Shown piece after piece: positions 21,738 to 29,354 of a DNA stretch of 34,619 nucleotides (its first letter is position 1; each line of letters begins with the position of its first letter). The stretch lies in NCBI RefSeq assembly GCF_030682515.1, contig NZ_JAUXOD010000065.1, positions 1 through 34,619 on the forward strand, read 5' to 3'. The DNA comes from Hoeflea sp. GTDB taxonomy: Bacteria > Pseudomonadota > Alphaproteobacteria > Rhizobiales > Rhizobiaceae. Both the position numbers and the translations under genes were made by a program. The notes beneath the pieces were generated by a model. It saw only the letters and a program-made list of their open reading frames with translations. It ran no database searches and was not told the DNA's origin.

Positions 21738-23800
21738 AACGGCGGACACTCCTCATCGCGGCAGCCGGCGGGCTTGTGGCCGCAATCGGCGCGGGCGCCG
21801 GGGTCTTGAGCCAGGTTCCGGTCATCCCCAAACGCCCCGGACCCAGCGCGCAAGGCGCGCTTGGCTGGATTGCCCATCGCGACGGGCGCTTTGCCCTGAC
21901 CCTGCCGCGCGCCGAAATGGGCCAGAACATCGCCACGGCCTTGAAGCAGATCGCCTGCACCGAACTGGGCGCGGCGTGGGATGCGGTCGACCTGCGGATG
22001 CACGAGACGACCATGCCGCGGGTCAAGGCGACGGTGGGCAGCGAGTCGGTGCAGCTCTTCGCCGCGCCGCTGGCGCTGGCCTGCGCCGCCCTGCGCGACG
22101 CGCTCGCGGCGGGACGGGTGACGGGCGCGGTCACGGTGACCGAACGGCCTCTGGCGGAGTTGCGCGCGTTGCGCCCGGGCGGACTGATCGGCGGCTCGCC
22201 CGAGATCGTCCACGGCCGCGAGATCGTCACCGGCGCGCCGCTCTATGCCGGCGATGTGCGGCGTCCGGGCATGCTGTTCGGCCGGGTGCTGCGCGCGCCC
22301 GCCTCGACCGAACTCCCCTCCCGCCCGTTGCGCTGGAACGAAGCCGCCGCCCGCGCCGTGCCCGGCTTCGCGGCCCTGGTCGAGGATTGCGGCCCGCCCG
22401 TCGGCAAGGCCCGGGGCCTTGGCATCGTGGCCCACCGCCCCGGCGCGCTCGATGCCATCGCCGCGGCCCTGCAGGTGGAATGGGAGATCGAGGGCAGCCA
22501 TCCGCGCTCCGACATCGCCCGCGCCATCGATGTCGACGCCAGCCTGGCCGAGGGCGCGCTGCCGCATGCGGTGCTCGACGGCGCGCCGGAAGCCGGCGCC
22601 TGGGATGTCGACCTGCGCATCGACATTCCGCTGGCCGCGCACGGATCGATCGAGCCGCGCACAGCCGTCGCGGAATGGAGCGAGGGCGCGCTCGCGGTCT
22701 GGACCGGAACACAGGACGCCTTCTACATCCGCGATGTGCTGGCCGATGCGTTTGGCCTCGAGGCCGGCGCCGTCACGGTGCAGTCCTGCCGCATCGGCGG
22801 CAGCTTTGGCGGGCGCACGCTCTGCATGGTCGAGGCCGAAGCCGCGGCCCTTGCCCGCGCGGCGCGAGCGCCGGTCAAGGTGGTCTGGACGCGGGCGCAG
22901 GAGCTGGCGCTCGGCTTCCACCGACCGCCCTCGTCGCACCGGATCAGGGCGCGGCTCGAGGACGGGCGGATCAGCGACTGGGATCACACCCAAATCTCCT
23001 CGCACATCCTGTTCACCGCGGCCGCCATGCCGCGCTGGATGCAGGCGGCGACCGATCTCGTCGCGGGCGATCCCGGCGTCGCCCGCGGCATGGCCGCACC
23101 TTACGTCCTGGGCCGGGCGCGCGCCGCCTATGACGCGATCCGTCTGCCCGTCCATACCGGGCCCTGGCGCGGCCTCGGCGCCGGGCCGAACGGGCTCGCG
23201 GTCGAAAGCGCCATCGACGAGGCGGCGATCGCCGCGGGCGTCGACCCGCTCTCCTTCCGCCTGGCCCATATCGGGGACCCGCGTCTCGCAGCCGTGGTGG
23301 CCCGCGCGGGCGAGATCTCGTCATGGGGCGATCCGCCGAAGCCGGCGCAAGGAATGCGCACCGGGCGCGGGCTCGCCTGCGGCATCTACAAGGCGGCGAG
23401 CTACGCCGCCGCGGTCGCCGATGTCGCGGTCGACGCAAGAGGCCATGTCCGCCTCACGCGGCTCTGGTGCGTGCATGACTGCGGCCTCGTCATCAATCCC
23501 GACCAGGTGCGCGCGCAGTGCGAGGGCAACCTCGTCTGGAGCCTCGGCATGGTGCTTCTGGACAGCCTGCCCATCGAGCAGGGCCGCGTCAGCGCCGGGA
23601 CCTTCGCCGACGCCCCGATCCCGCGCCTGAGCGAGGTTCCGCCGCTCAGCGTCGAGCTGATCGAAAGCCGCCATCCGCCCTCGGGCGCCGGTGAGACCGC
23701 CATCGTCGCCGGTCCCGGCGCCATCGCCAACGCACTCCGCGCCGCCACCGGGCGCCGGCCGATGCGCTTTCCCGTCCGCGCCGAGGAGTTTCGGGCATGA
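21734..23800 (+). CDS. molybdopterin-binding subunit of an IorAB-type hydroxylase
   Basis: This 688-aa large subunit belongs to the xanthine-oxidase family. The N-terminus MKRRTLLIAAAGGLVAAIGAGAG looks like a Tat signal or anchor, as in isoquinoline 1-oxidoreductase beta. Then come the aldehyde-oxidase a/b-hammerhead domain (about residues 170-240) and the molybdopterin domain with SCRIGGSFGGRTLC and GPWRGLGAGPNGLAVES. The catalytic Glu is expected in PPSGAGET (about residue 654). It is somewhat shorter than usual IorB proteins (about 700-780 aa). The substrate (aldehyde, N-heterocycle or other) cannot be read. No xdhC-type maturation gene or cytochrome c gene is adjacent. Confidence 0.88.
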   Translation: MKRRTLLIAAAGGLVAAIGAGAGVLSQVPVIPKRPGPSAQGALGWIAHRDGRFALTLPRAEMGQNIATALKQIACTELGAAWDAVDLRMHETTMPRVKATVGSESVQLFAAPLALACAALRDALAAGRVTGAVTVTERPLAELRALRPGGLIGGSPEIVHGREIVTGAPLYAGDVRRPGMLFGRVLRAPASTELPSRPLRWNEAAARAVPGFAALVEDCGPPVGKARGLGIVAHRPGALDAIAAALQVEWEIEGSHPRSDIARAIDVDASLAEGALPHAVLDGAPEAGAWDVDLRIDIPLAAHGSIEPRTAVAEWSEGALAVWTGTQDAFYIRDVLADAFGLEAGAVTVQSCRIGGSFGGRTLCMVEAEAAALARAARAPVKVVWTRAQELALGFHRPPSSHRIRARLEDGRISDWDHTQISSHILFTAAAMPRWMQAATDLVAGDPGVARGMAAPYVLGRARAAYDAIRLPVHTGPWRGLGAGPNGLAVESAIDEAAIAAGVDPLSFRLAHIGDPRLAAVVARAGEISSWGDPPKPAQGMRTGRGLACGIYKAASYAAAVADVAVDARGHVRLTRLWCVHDCGLVINPDQVRAQCEGNLVWSLGMVLLDSLPIEQGRVSAGTFADAPIPRLSEVPPLSVELIESRHPPSGAGETAIVAGPGAIANALRAATGRRPMRFPVRAEEFRA

Positions 23801-24411
23801 CCGCGCCCGCGAATTCTTGCGGGACGAAGGGCCGGCCGGCCACCGCCCTTGCCCTGTTTGGCCGCGAATGGCTGCGGGCCCCGCTGCGCGTGGGGGCTGT
23901 CGCCCCCTCGAGCGCCGCCCTCGCGCAAGCCGTGACCGCCGGGATGTCGGCCGCCGACGGACCGGTGATCGAACTGGGGCCGGGCACCGGCGTCTTCACC
24001 CATGCGTTGCTGAACCGCGGCATCGCGCCGGACCGGATCGCGGCGATCGAGGCCGGCGAGCGCTTCGCTATCGCCCTGGCGCTCCTCCACCCGGACATCA
24101 CCGTGATCTGCGCCGACGCGGCGCGCCTGCGCCATCTCACGCCGTTCGCGCCGGCCGGCGCGGGCGCGATCATCTGCGGCCTGCCGCTGCTGTCGATGCC
24201 GCCGTCGAAGGTGATGCGCATTCTCGCGGGCAGCTTCGCGGCGCTCAGGCCCGGGGGCACGGTCCGCCTCTTCACCTACGGCTCGCGCTGCCCGGTGCCC
24301 AAGGCCATCCGCCTCCGGCTCGGCCTGGTCGCCCAGCGCACCGCCTTCGTCGCGCTCAACATTCCGCCCGCAACGGTCTATCATCTGGTGCGACGGGAGG
24401 ACGCCGCATGA
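23797..24411 (+). CDS. SAM-dependent methyltransferase (phospholipid N-methyltransferase-like)
   Basis: This 204-aa class I methyltransferase has the SAM-binding motif I PVIELGPGTGVFTHALL (about residues 57-73), the acidic end of strand 2 (AAIEAGERFA), and a motif IV-like stretch AIICGLPLLSMP where phospholipid N-methyltransferases (PmtA-like) and rRNA dimethylases have similar words. The N-terminal REWLRAPLRVGAVAPSSAALAQAV is typical of the PmtA-like group. The true acceptor is uncertain: phosphatidylethanolamine is one option, a product of the upstream hydroxylase another. Its ATG overlaps the previous stop and its stop overlaps the next start, so it is part of a tight operon. Confidence 0.8.
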   Translation: MTAPANSCGTKGRPATALALFGREWLRAPLRVGAVAPSSAALAQAVTAGMSAADGPVIELGPGTGVFTHALLNRGIAPDRIAAIEAGERFAIALALLHPDITVICADAARLRHLTPFAPAGAGAIICGLPLLSMPPSKVMRILAGSFAALRPGGTVRLFTYGSRCPVPKAIRLRLGLVAQRTAFVALNIPPATVYHLVRREDAA

Positions 24412-25382
24412 CGCGCCAGGACAAGGGACATGACAGGGGATCCGGCACGGGTCACGACAGGGGGCAGGACTTCGCCTCGGCGACGATGATGCGCCTGGTG
24501 GCAGCAGGGCTGGCGCGGCAGGGCATTTCCGCGCCCGCGCCTCAGGCCTCAGGCGCGCGCGTGCCGATCGCGCACAAGCGGCATGTGCTCGACGCGGTCA
24601 TGGAGGCCCATGGGCCGCTGGCGATCCTGTCGATCGCCGACGCCGCGCGAAACATGCCGCCCGAGCCGGTGGTCCAGGCGCTGACCCGCGCCCGCGACAT
24701 CGACGACCTGTTCGACCGCTGGCGCCGTCTCGAGCGCTTCAGCCACGGCCGCCACCGGGTCGAGGTCCGGCGCCTGGACAATGGAACGTTCAGGCTCACG
24801 CATCAGGCGCGCGACGGCGGCCCGCCGCCCTCCCCGCCCGAGAGCCTGCTGGTGCTGGGCCTTCTCACGATACTCGCGGAGATGATCGGCGGCGGCGAGG
24901 CTTCGCTTGCAACCGAGGCCGGCGACATCTGGCGCGACCGCGGCGCCTGGCATGCGCCGGACCCGGGCGCCGCGACCCGCGGCCTGGTGCTTTCGCCGCC
25001 GCACCGGCCGAAGGCGACCGGGACCATTGCCGCGTCCGCGAGCGCCGACCCCGTCCTGGACCTGCGCCGCAACCTTGCCGCCGATCCCGCGCGCCGCTGG
25101 ACGCTCGCAGACCTCGCCGCAGAGGCCGGCGCCTCGCCGCGAACGCTCCAGCGCCGCCTGGCCATCAGATCGGTGTCCTTCACGCGCCTGGTGTCGGACG
25201 CCAGGCTAGAGGTCGCGGCGTCGTATCTCAGCGATACAGGCGGGCCGGGACTGGCCGAGATCGGCTTCCTGGCAGGTTTTTCCGACCAGGCCCATTTTGC
25301 CCGCGTTTTCAACCGCTCCGTGGGAACCACCCCCGGCGCCTACCGCGCCGACTTCGCCCGGCCCCAGGGCCAACCCGGGTAG
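24408..25382 (+). CDS. AraC family transcriptional regulator at the end of the hydroxylase operon
   Basis: This 324-aa regulator has a C-terminal AraC DNA-binding domain (about residues 220-315), with LADLAAEAGASPRTLQRRL and LAEIGFLAGFSDQAHFARVFNR as the two helix-turn-helices and TTPGAYRADF at the end. The N-terminal 200 residues are not a recognised cupin sensor; they start with a hydrophilic leader containing GHDRG twice. Being the last gene of a 4-nt-overlapped operon suggests local regulation of the molybdenum hydroxylase. Start 24408 is chosen for the ATGA overlap. A good terminator lies about 195 nt after the stop codon. Confidence 0.88.
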   Translation: MTRQDKGHDRGSGTGHDRGQDFASATMMRLVAAGLARQGISAPAPQASGARVPIAHKRHVLDAVMEAHGPLAILSIADAARNMPPEPVVQALTRARDIDDLFDRWRRLERFSHGRHRVEVRRLDNGTFRLTHQARDGGPPPSPPESLLVLGLLTILAEMIGGGEASLATEAGDIWRDRGAWHAPDPGAATRGLVLSPPHRPKATGTIAASASADPVLDLRRNLAADPARRWTLADLAAEAGASPRTLQRRLAIRSVSFTRLVSDARLEVAASYLSDTGGPGLAEIGFLAGFSDQAHFARVFNRSVGTTPGAYRADFARPQGQPG

Positions 25383-25707
25383 GACCGCCACCCGGGCCCG
25401 AAGCGGGGACTGCGGCGGGTGAGGAGCAGATCGGGGAGCGGGCGCTGCCTTGGGCGCATTGCTGCCTGACGCCAGTGCGGAAATGCATCCGCAACAATCC
25501 GATCAAGCCGCCCATCGCCGTGGCGCCCTTGACCGGCTGGTGTGCGCAGATACTGGAATTTGAAGCCTTGGCCGGGAAGCCGCCGCATCTAGGCGGCCGG
25601 CTTTTGGGACGTGGCCACCTGCTTTTTGCCGCGCCAGCAAGCCCACCAACATGGATCAAGTCTTGGAAGTCTGCTATCCCACTTCCCAATCCAAGGAAGC
25701 GAACGCA
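25383..25707. other. intergenic region with an intrinsic terminator
   Basis: These 325 nt separate the AraC gene from the phospholipase D-family gene. A strong hairpin with a short T-run (25577-25605) ends the upstream operon. Base composition becomes less GC-rich after the hairpin. No promoter for the downstream gene could be read with confidence and no small gene is evident. Confidence 0.5.
25577..25605 (+). terminator. rho-independent terminator after the hydroxylase operon
   Basis: An 11-bp stem with one bulged base (arms 25577-25586 and 25593-25603, sequence begins AAGCCGCCGC and ends CGGCTTT) surrounds the loop ATCTAG and runs into TTTT. It lies about 195 nt after the AraC stop codon, which is rather far, but nothing else lies between. 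Confidence 0.55.
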
Positions 25708-27276
25708 GTGGCACTTTTCCGCATCTTTCTTACCGCGCTGGTCATTGCTGTTGCAGGACTCCTTGCCACGAAGACAATGTTTCCACTTCCGGATCGACAG
25801 GGTATCGAAACGACCCAGGCCATTGCGGCAAGCGACAGGACACGGATAGGCGCTGCTGTTCTGCGCGAGCAGGCTGCTCATCCGGGCAGAAGCGGCGTGA
25901 TCCCCCTGGCTGGCGGCGGCGAGGCGTTTGCCGCGCGTGTGCTGTTGGCGCAGACTGCCGAACGCACGCTGGATGTGCAGTATTACATCTGGCAAGGGGA
26001 TACGACCGGCTACCTGCTGCTGGACGAGTTGCGCGCAGCTGCGGAACGCGGGGTGCGGGTGCGCCTGCTTGTGGATGACAATGGCATCGCGGGGCTGGAC
26101 GCGGAGCTGCGCGCGCTGGATGACCTGCCGAACATGCAGGTGCGCCTGTTCAACCCCTTCACCCTGCGCCGCCCGAAACTGCTGTCCTTCGCATTCGATT
26201 TCTTCCGGCTGAACCGGCGGATGCACAACAAATCCTTCACCGTGGACGGCGCGGCAACCGTGGTCGGCGGACGGAACGTGGGCGACATCTATTTCGCCTT
26301 TGGCCCGGACGCACATTACATCGATACCGACGTTCTGGCCCTCGGCCCGGCCGCGACAGATGTGTCCGAGGCGTTTGACGCCTACTGGAACAGTGCATCG
26401 GCCTATCCGGCAGGCATGATCCTGCCCGCTGCGCCCGACGGGCTGGTTCAACTGCAGGCGGGGGTGACACGTGCAATGGCTGACGATCTGGCCGCGCCCT
26501 ATCTGGCGGCCATCAGCCAATCACCTCTGATCCGCACACTGATGGCGGGGCCGGATGCGGTGGAATGGGCGCGCCTGACTCTGGTGGTCGACGACCCCGG
26601 CAAGGGCCTCGGTCAGCAGGGCGCGGGCGGGCTGTTGATCGAGCGGCTGGCTGCGATCCTGACGGGTGCGGCGACGGGTCCGACCGTGTCGGTCGATCTG
26701 ATCTCGGCATATTTCGTGCCGGGGCGACACGGGACGGGCCTCTTGACCGGCCTTGCGGCGCAAGGTGTCGCGGTGCGGGTGCTGACCAACGCGCAGGAGG
26801 CAACAGATGTCATGACCGTCCACGGCTCTTATGCCGAATACCGCCCCGCCCTGCTGGCGGGCGGGGTTGGTTTGGGCGAACTCAGAGCCGATCCGCTGAT
26901 CCCGCAACAAGACAAGACACTGGCCAGTTTCCTTGCAGGTTCTGCATCCTCGCTGCATTCCAAGGTTTTTGCGATTGACGGGGAGCAGGTCTTCATCGGG
27001 TCCTTCAATTTTGACCCCCGTTCGGCGCGGCTGAACACCGAAATGGGGCTGCTGATCGAAAGCACCACCTTTGCGAAAGCCGTGACGCGGGCGGTGGATC
27101 AAGTGATGGAGCGCGGGGCCTACGCCTTGCGACTGTCTCCGGCCAATGCGGTCGAATGGGTCACACAGGATGAAAGTGGCGCTGAGATCGTGCATGCCAC
27201 GGAACCCAACACGACATGGTTTGACCGGTTCAAGGTCAGGGTCATCGGGGTCTTGCCGGTCGAGTGGATGATGTGA
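25708..27276 (+). CDS. phospholipase D family protein
   Basis: This 522-aa protein of the phospholipase D/cardiolipin synthase superfamily has an N-terminal membrane helix (LFRIFLTALVIAVAGLL, about residues 3-20) and two HKD catalytic motifs. The first is RRMHNKSFTVDGAATVVGGRN (about 190-210) and the second SLHSKVFAIDGEQVFIGSFN (about 425-445). Members transfer or hydrolyse phosphodiester bonds in phospholipids. The GTG at 25708 is preferred because AAGGAAG lies 8 nt upstream; an ATG at 25651 has no ribosome-binding site. The gene converges on gnd. Codon use looks less GC-rich than its neighbours, hinting at a different origin. Confidence 0.9.
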   Translation: MALFRIFLTALVIAVAGLLATKTMFPLPDRQGIETTQAIAASDRTRIGAAVLREQAAHPGRSGVIPLAGGGEAFAARVLLAQTAERTLDVQYYIWQGDTTGYLLLDELRAAAERGVRVRLLVDDNGIAGLDAELRALDDLPNMQVRLFNPFTLRRPKLLSFAFDFFRLNRRMHNKSFTVDGAATVVGGRNVGDIYFAFGPDAHYIDTDVLALGPAATDVSEAFDAYWNSASAYPAGMILPAAPDGLVQLQAGVTRAMADDLAAPYLAAISQSPLIRTLMAGPDAVEWARLTLVVDDPGKGLGQQGAGGLLIERLAAILTGAATGPTVSVDLISAYFVPGRHGTGLLTGLAAQGVAVRVLTNAQEATDVMTVHGSYAEYRPALLAGGVGLGELRADPLIPQQDKTLASFLAGSASSLHSKVFAIDGEQVFIGSFNFDPRSARLNTEMGLLIESTTFAKAVTRAVDQVMERGAYALRLSPANAVEWVTQDESGAEIVHATEPNTTWFDRFKVRVIGVLPVEWMM

Positions 27277-27633
27277 GCGGAAAAGGAACGCTATCGGATC
27301 GACCGACGTCAACCCTGCTGGCCGGTCACTCCAGACTGCCATGCCATGGCGCCATGCCCTGACCAGCAGCGTCGCTGCCCTTGCGGACGCACGGCCCGCG
27401 AGGCACGCCCGCACGAGCAGACAGGCCAGCCTGGTGGGCAAAACGCTGGCTGAAATCTGCATCCTGGCCGTGCCCCCAAGCCTTGCGTCACCGCTCATTC
27501 GTCTGCTTCGGTGAAGCCGCATGGCAGCATGCTTCCGACGCTGAATGGCAGAAGAGGCCCGAAACCTCCCCAGCCCCTTTGACAAGGGCATCCGCCTCAG
27601 CATCGCGGCGGGAGGCGGCGTCCCGCCACCCCT
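27277..27633. other. convergent intergenic region between the PLD gene and gnd
   Basis: These 357 nt separate two converging genes. A 12-bp palindrome CATGGCGCCATG (27345-27356) sits in a larger imperfect inverted repeat (CTGCTG at 27315-27320 with CAGCAG at 27364-27369). A second hairpin GGCGGGA/TCCCGCC (27607-27627) lies 6 nt beyond the gnd stop codon and may end gnd transcription, though no T-run follows. A plus-strand frame around 27355-27515 (ending in ASPLIRLLR) looks slightly protein-like and may be a decayed coding fragment. No intact gene is seen. Confidence 0.45.
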
Positions 27634-29052
27634 TCACCCCTGCCCGCCCCAGGGCCCGTGATGCTCCCCCTCCGCGTCAAGCCGGGCGAAGCCGTGCGCG
27701 CCGAAGAAGTCGCGTTGGGCCTGGATCAGGTTGGCCGTGCCGCGGGCGCGGCGGTAGGTGTCGAAATAGCCAAGCGCGCTCGACAGCGCGGGCATCGGCA
27801 ATCCGTTGAGCGCCGCTTCGGCGACGATGCGCCTCAGGCTTGCGTCGGTGTCCTCGATCATGGCCGAGAAGGCGGGGGTGAGCGCCAGGTTCGGAACCGC
27901 CGGGTCCTCGGCGAAGGCCTCAGCGATCTCGCCCAGGAAGCGCGAGCGGATGATGCAGCCGGCGCGCCAGATCCGGGCGATCGTCGCCATCGGCAGGCTC
28001 CAGCCGAATTCCTTGGACGCCGCCGCCATCACGGCGAACCCTTGCGCGTAGGCCGCGACCTTGCCCGCGAGCAGCGCCTTTTCGAGATCGGTGATGACCT
28101 CCTGCCCGCTGCGCCGGTCCTGCTGCATCGGGACCCCGAAGCGGCTCTCGGCGCGTTGCCGCTCGGCCCGCATCGCCGACAGCGAGCGCGCCGCCACCGC
28201 CGCCTCGATCGCGGTCGCCGGCACGCCCATCATCTGGCTTTCGATCGCCGACCAGCGGCCGGTGCCCTTCTGGCCGGCCTCGTCGACGATGATGTCGACG
28301 ATCGGACGGCCCGTGGCGGCGTCGTGGACCTTGAGCACTTCGGCGGTGATGTCGATGAGGTAGGAGTCGAGCGGCCCGGTCGACCAGGCCGAGAACACCG
28401 CGGCAATGGTGGGCGCGTCCATCATCAGATGGTCGCGCATCACGCCATAGACCTCGGCGATCATCTGCATGTCGGCATATTCGATGCCGTTGTGGATGGT
28501 CTTGACGAAGTGGCCGGCGCCGCTCTCGCCGAGCCAGGCGGCGCAGGGCTCGCCCTTGTACTTGGCGGAGATCGCGGTCAGCACCGGTTCGACCCGCTTC
28601 CAGGCGGCCTCCGTCCCGCCGACCATGATCGACGGCCCGTGCCGCGCGCCCTCCTCGCCGCCCGACACGCCCATGCCGATGAAGCTGAGGCCGGAGCCTT
28701 CAAATGTTTCGAAGCGGCGCATCGTGTCGCGGAAATTGGCGTTGCCCGCATCGATGAGGATGTCGTTGGCCTGCATCAGCGGCCTCAAGGCTTCGATCTG
28801 CTGGTCCACCGGACCGCCGGCCTTGATCATGAGGATCACCGGGCGCGGCGGCCTGATGGCCGCGACAAAGTCCTCGAGCGTGGCGCAGGCGGTGATGCGG
28901 CCGGACAACGCCCCGGCGGAGGCGGCGAATTCTTCGGTGCGCGAGACTGTCCGGTTGTAGACGGCGACATGGTAGCCGTTGTCGGCGATGTTGAGCGCCA
29001 GATTGGCGCCCATGACGCCCAGTCCGATGACGCCGATTTCCGCTTCAGCCAT
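27634..29052 (-). CDS. gnd: 6-phosphogluconate dehydrogenase, decarboxylating
   Basis: This 472-aa enzyme of the oxidative pentose phosphate pathway converts 6-phosphogluconate to ribulose-5-phosphate and CO2, reducing NADP+. It shows the N-terminal coenzyme motif IGVIGLGVMGANLALNIAD with YNRTVSRTEEF after it, the catalytic stretch FIGMGVSGGEEGARHGPSIM, and the Lys-containing GESGAGHFVKTIHNGIEYAD. The C-terminus reaching the active site of the partner subunit contains FFGAHGFARLD. Length is that of the long, dimeric form. The ATG at 29052 has AAGGGG upstream. A copy of its last codons is found at 20275-20412, about 7.3 kb away in the same orientation. Confidence 0.97.
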   Translation of the reverse strand: MAEAEIGVIGLGVMGANLALNIADNGYHVAVYNRTVSRTEEFAASAGALSGRITACATLEDFVAAIRPPRPVILMIKAGGPVDQQIEALRPLMQANDILIDAGNANFRDTMRRFETFEGSGLSFIGMGVSGGEEGARHGPSIMVGGTEAAWKRVEPVLTAISAKYKGEPCAAWLGESGAGHFVKTIHNGIEYADMQMIAEVYGVMRDHLMMDAPTIAAVFSAWSTGPLDSYLIDITAEVLKVHDAATGRPIVDIIVDEAGQKGTGRWSAIESQMMGVPATAIEAAVAARSLSAMRAERQRAESRFGVPMQQDRRSGQEVITDLEKALLAGKVAAYAQGFAVMAAASKEFGWSLPMATIARIWRAGCIIRSRFLGEIAEAFAEDPAVPNLALTPAFSAMIEDTDASLRRIVAEAALNGLPMPALSSALGYFDTYRRARGTANLIQAQRDFFGAHGFARLDAEGEHHGPWGGQG

Positions 29053-29195
29053 GATTGCCACCCCTTGAAAAGATTCCCCGGAGGATGTTGTCGCCGATGC
29101 GGGCGCGGGCGGCAAGCTCGGGGCGCCGCGGTTTTGTCGGCAGGCCCCGGGTTATCCTTGGCATTTGTCTGCTGGTCCGGGAAAGGCCCGCCGGA

Positions 29196-29354
29196 TCAGT
29201 CCTGTCCGGGCTTGTCGTCGCCGTCGTCGAGCACGCGCCAGGCAGCGCCGTCGAGATCCTCATATTGCCCGCTTTTCATCGACCACAGGAACGCGCCCAG
29301 ACCCAGGGCGCCGAGAAACAGCGCGATCGGAATGAGGAAGATCAGATTGTTCAT
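29196..29354 (-). CDS. ccoS: cbb3-type cytochrome oxidase assembly protein CcoS
   Basis: This 52-aa membrane protein begins MNNLIFLIPIALFLGALGLG, with one transmembrane helix, followed by the family pattern WSMKSGQYEDLDGAAWRVL and a short acidic tail. CcoS is needed for heme and copper insertion into cbb3 oxidase. The start codon overlaps the ccoI stop (ATGA), and the length fits the family (about 50-60 aa). It is the last gene of ccoGHIS. Confidence 0.93.
   Translation of the reverse strand: MNNLIFLIPIALFLGALGLGAFLWSMKSGQYEDLDGAAWRVLDDGDDKPGQD

Noticed and set aside
21578-23269. A 563-codon minus-strand open frame opposite the Mo-hydroxylase subunit
   Set aside because: Antisense shadow; no motif, whereas the plus strand shows full xanthine-oxidase-family motifs.
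27381-27809. A 142-codon plus-strand open frame over the gnd 3' end
   Set aside because: Overlaps gnd in antisense and has an Arg/Ser-rich product without features.
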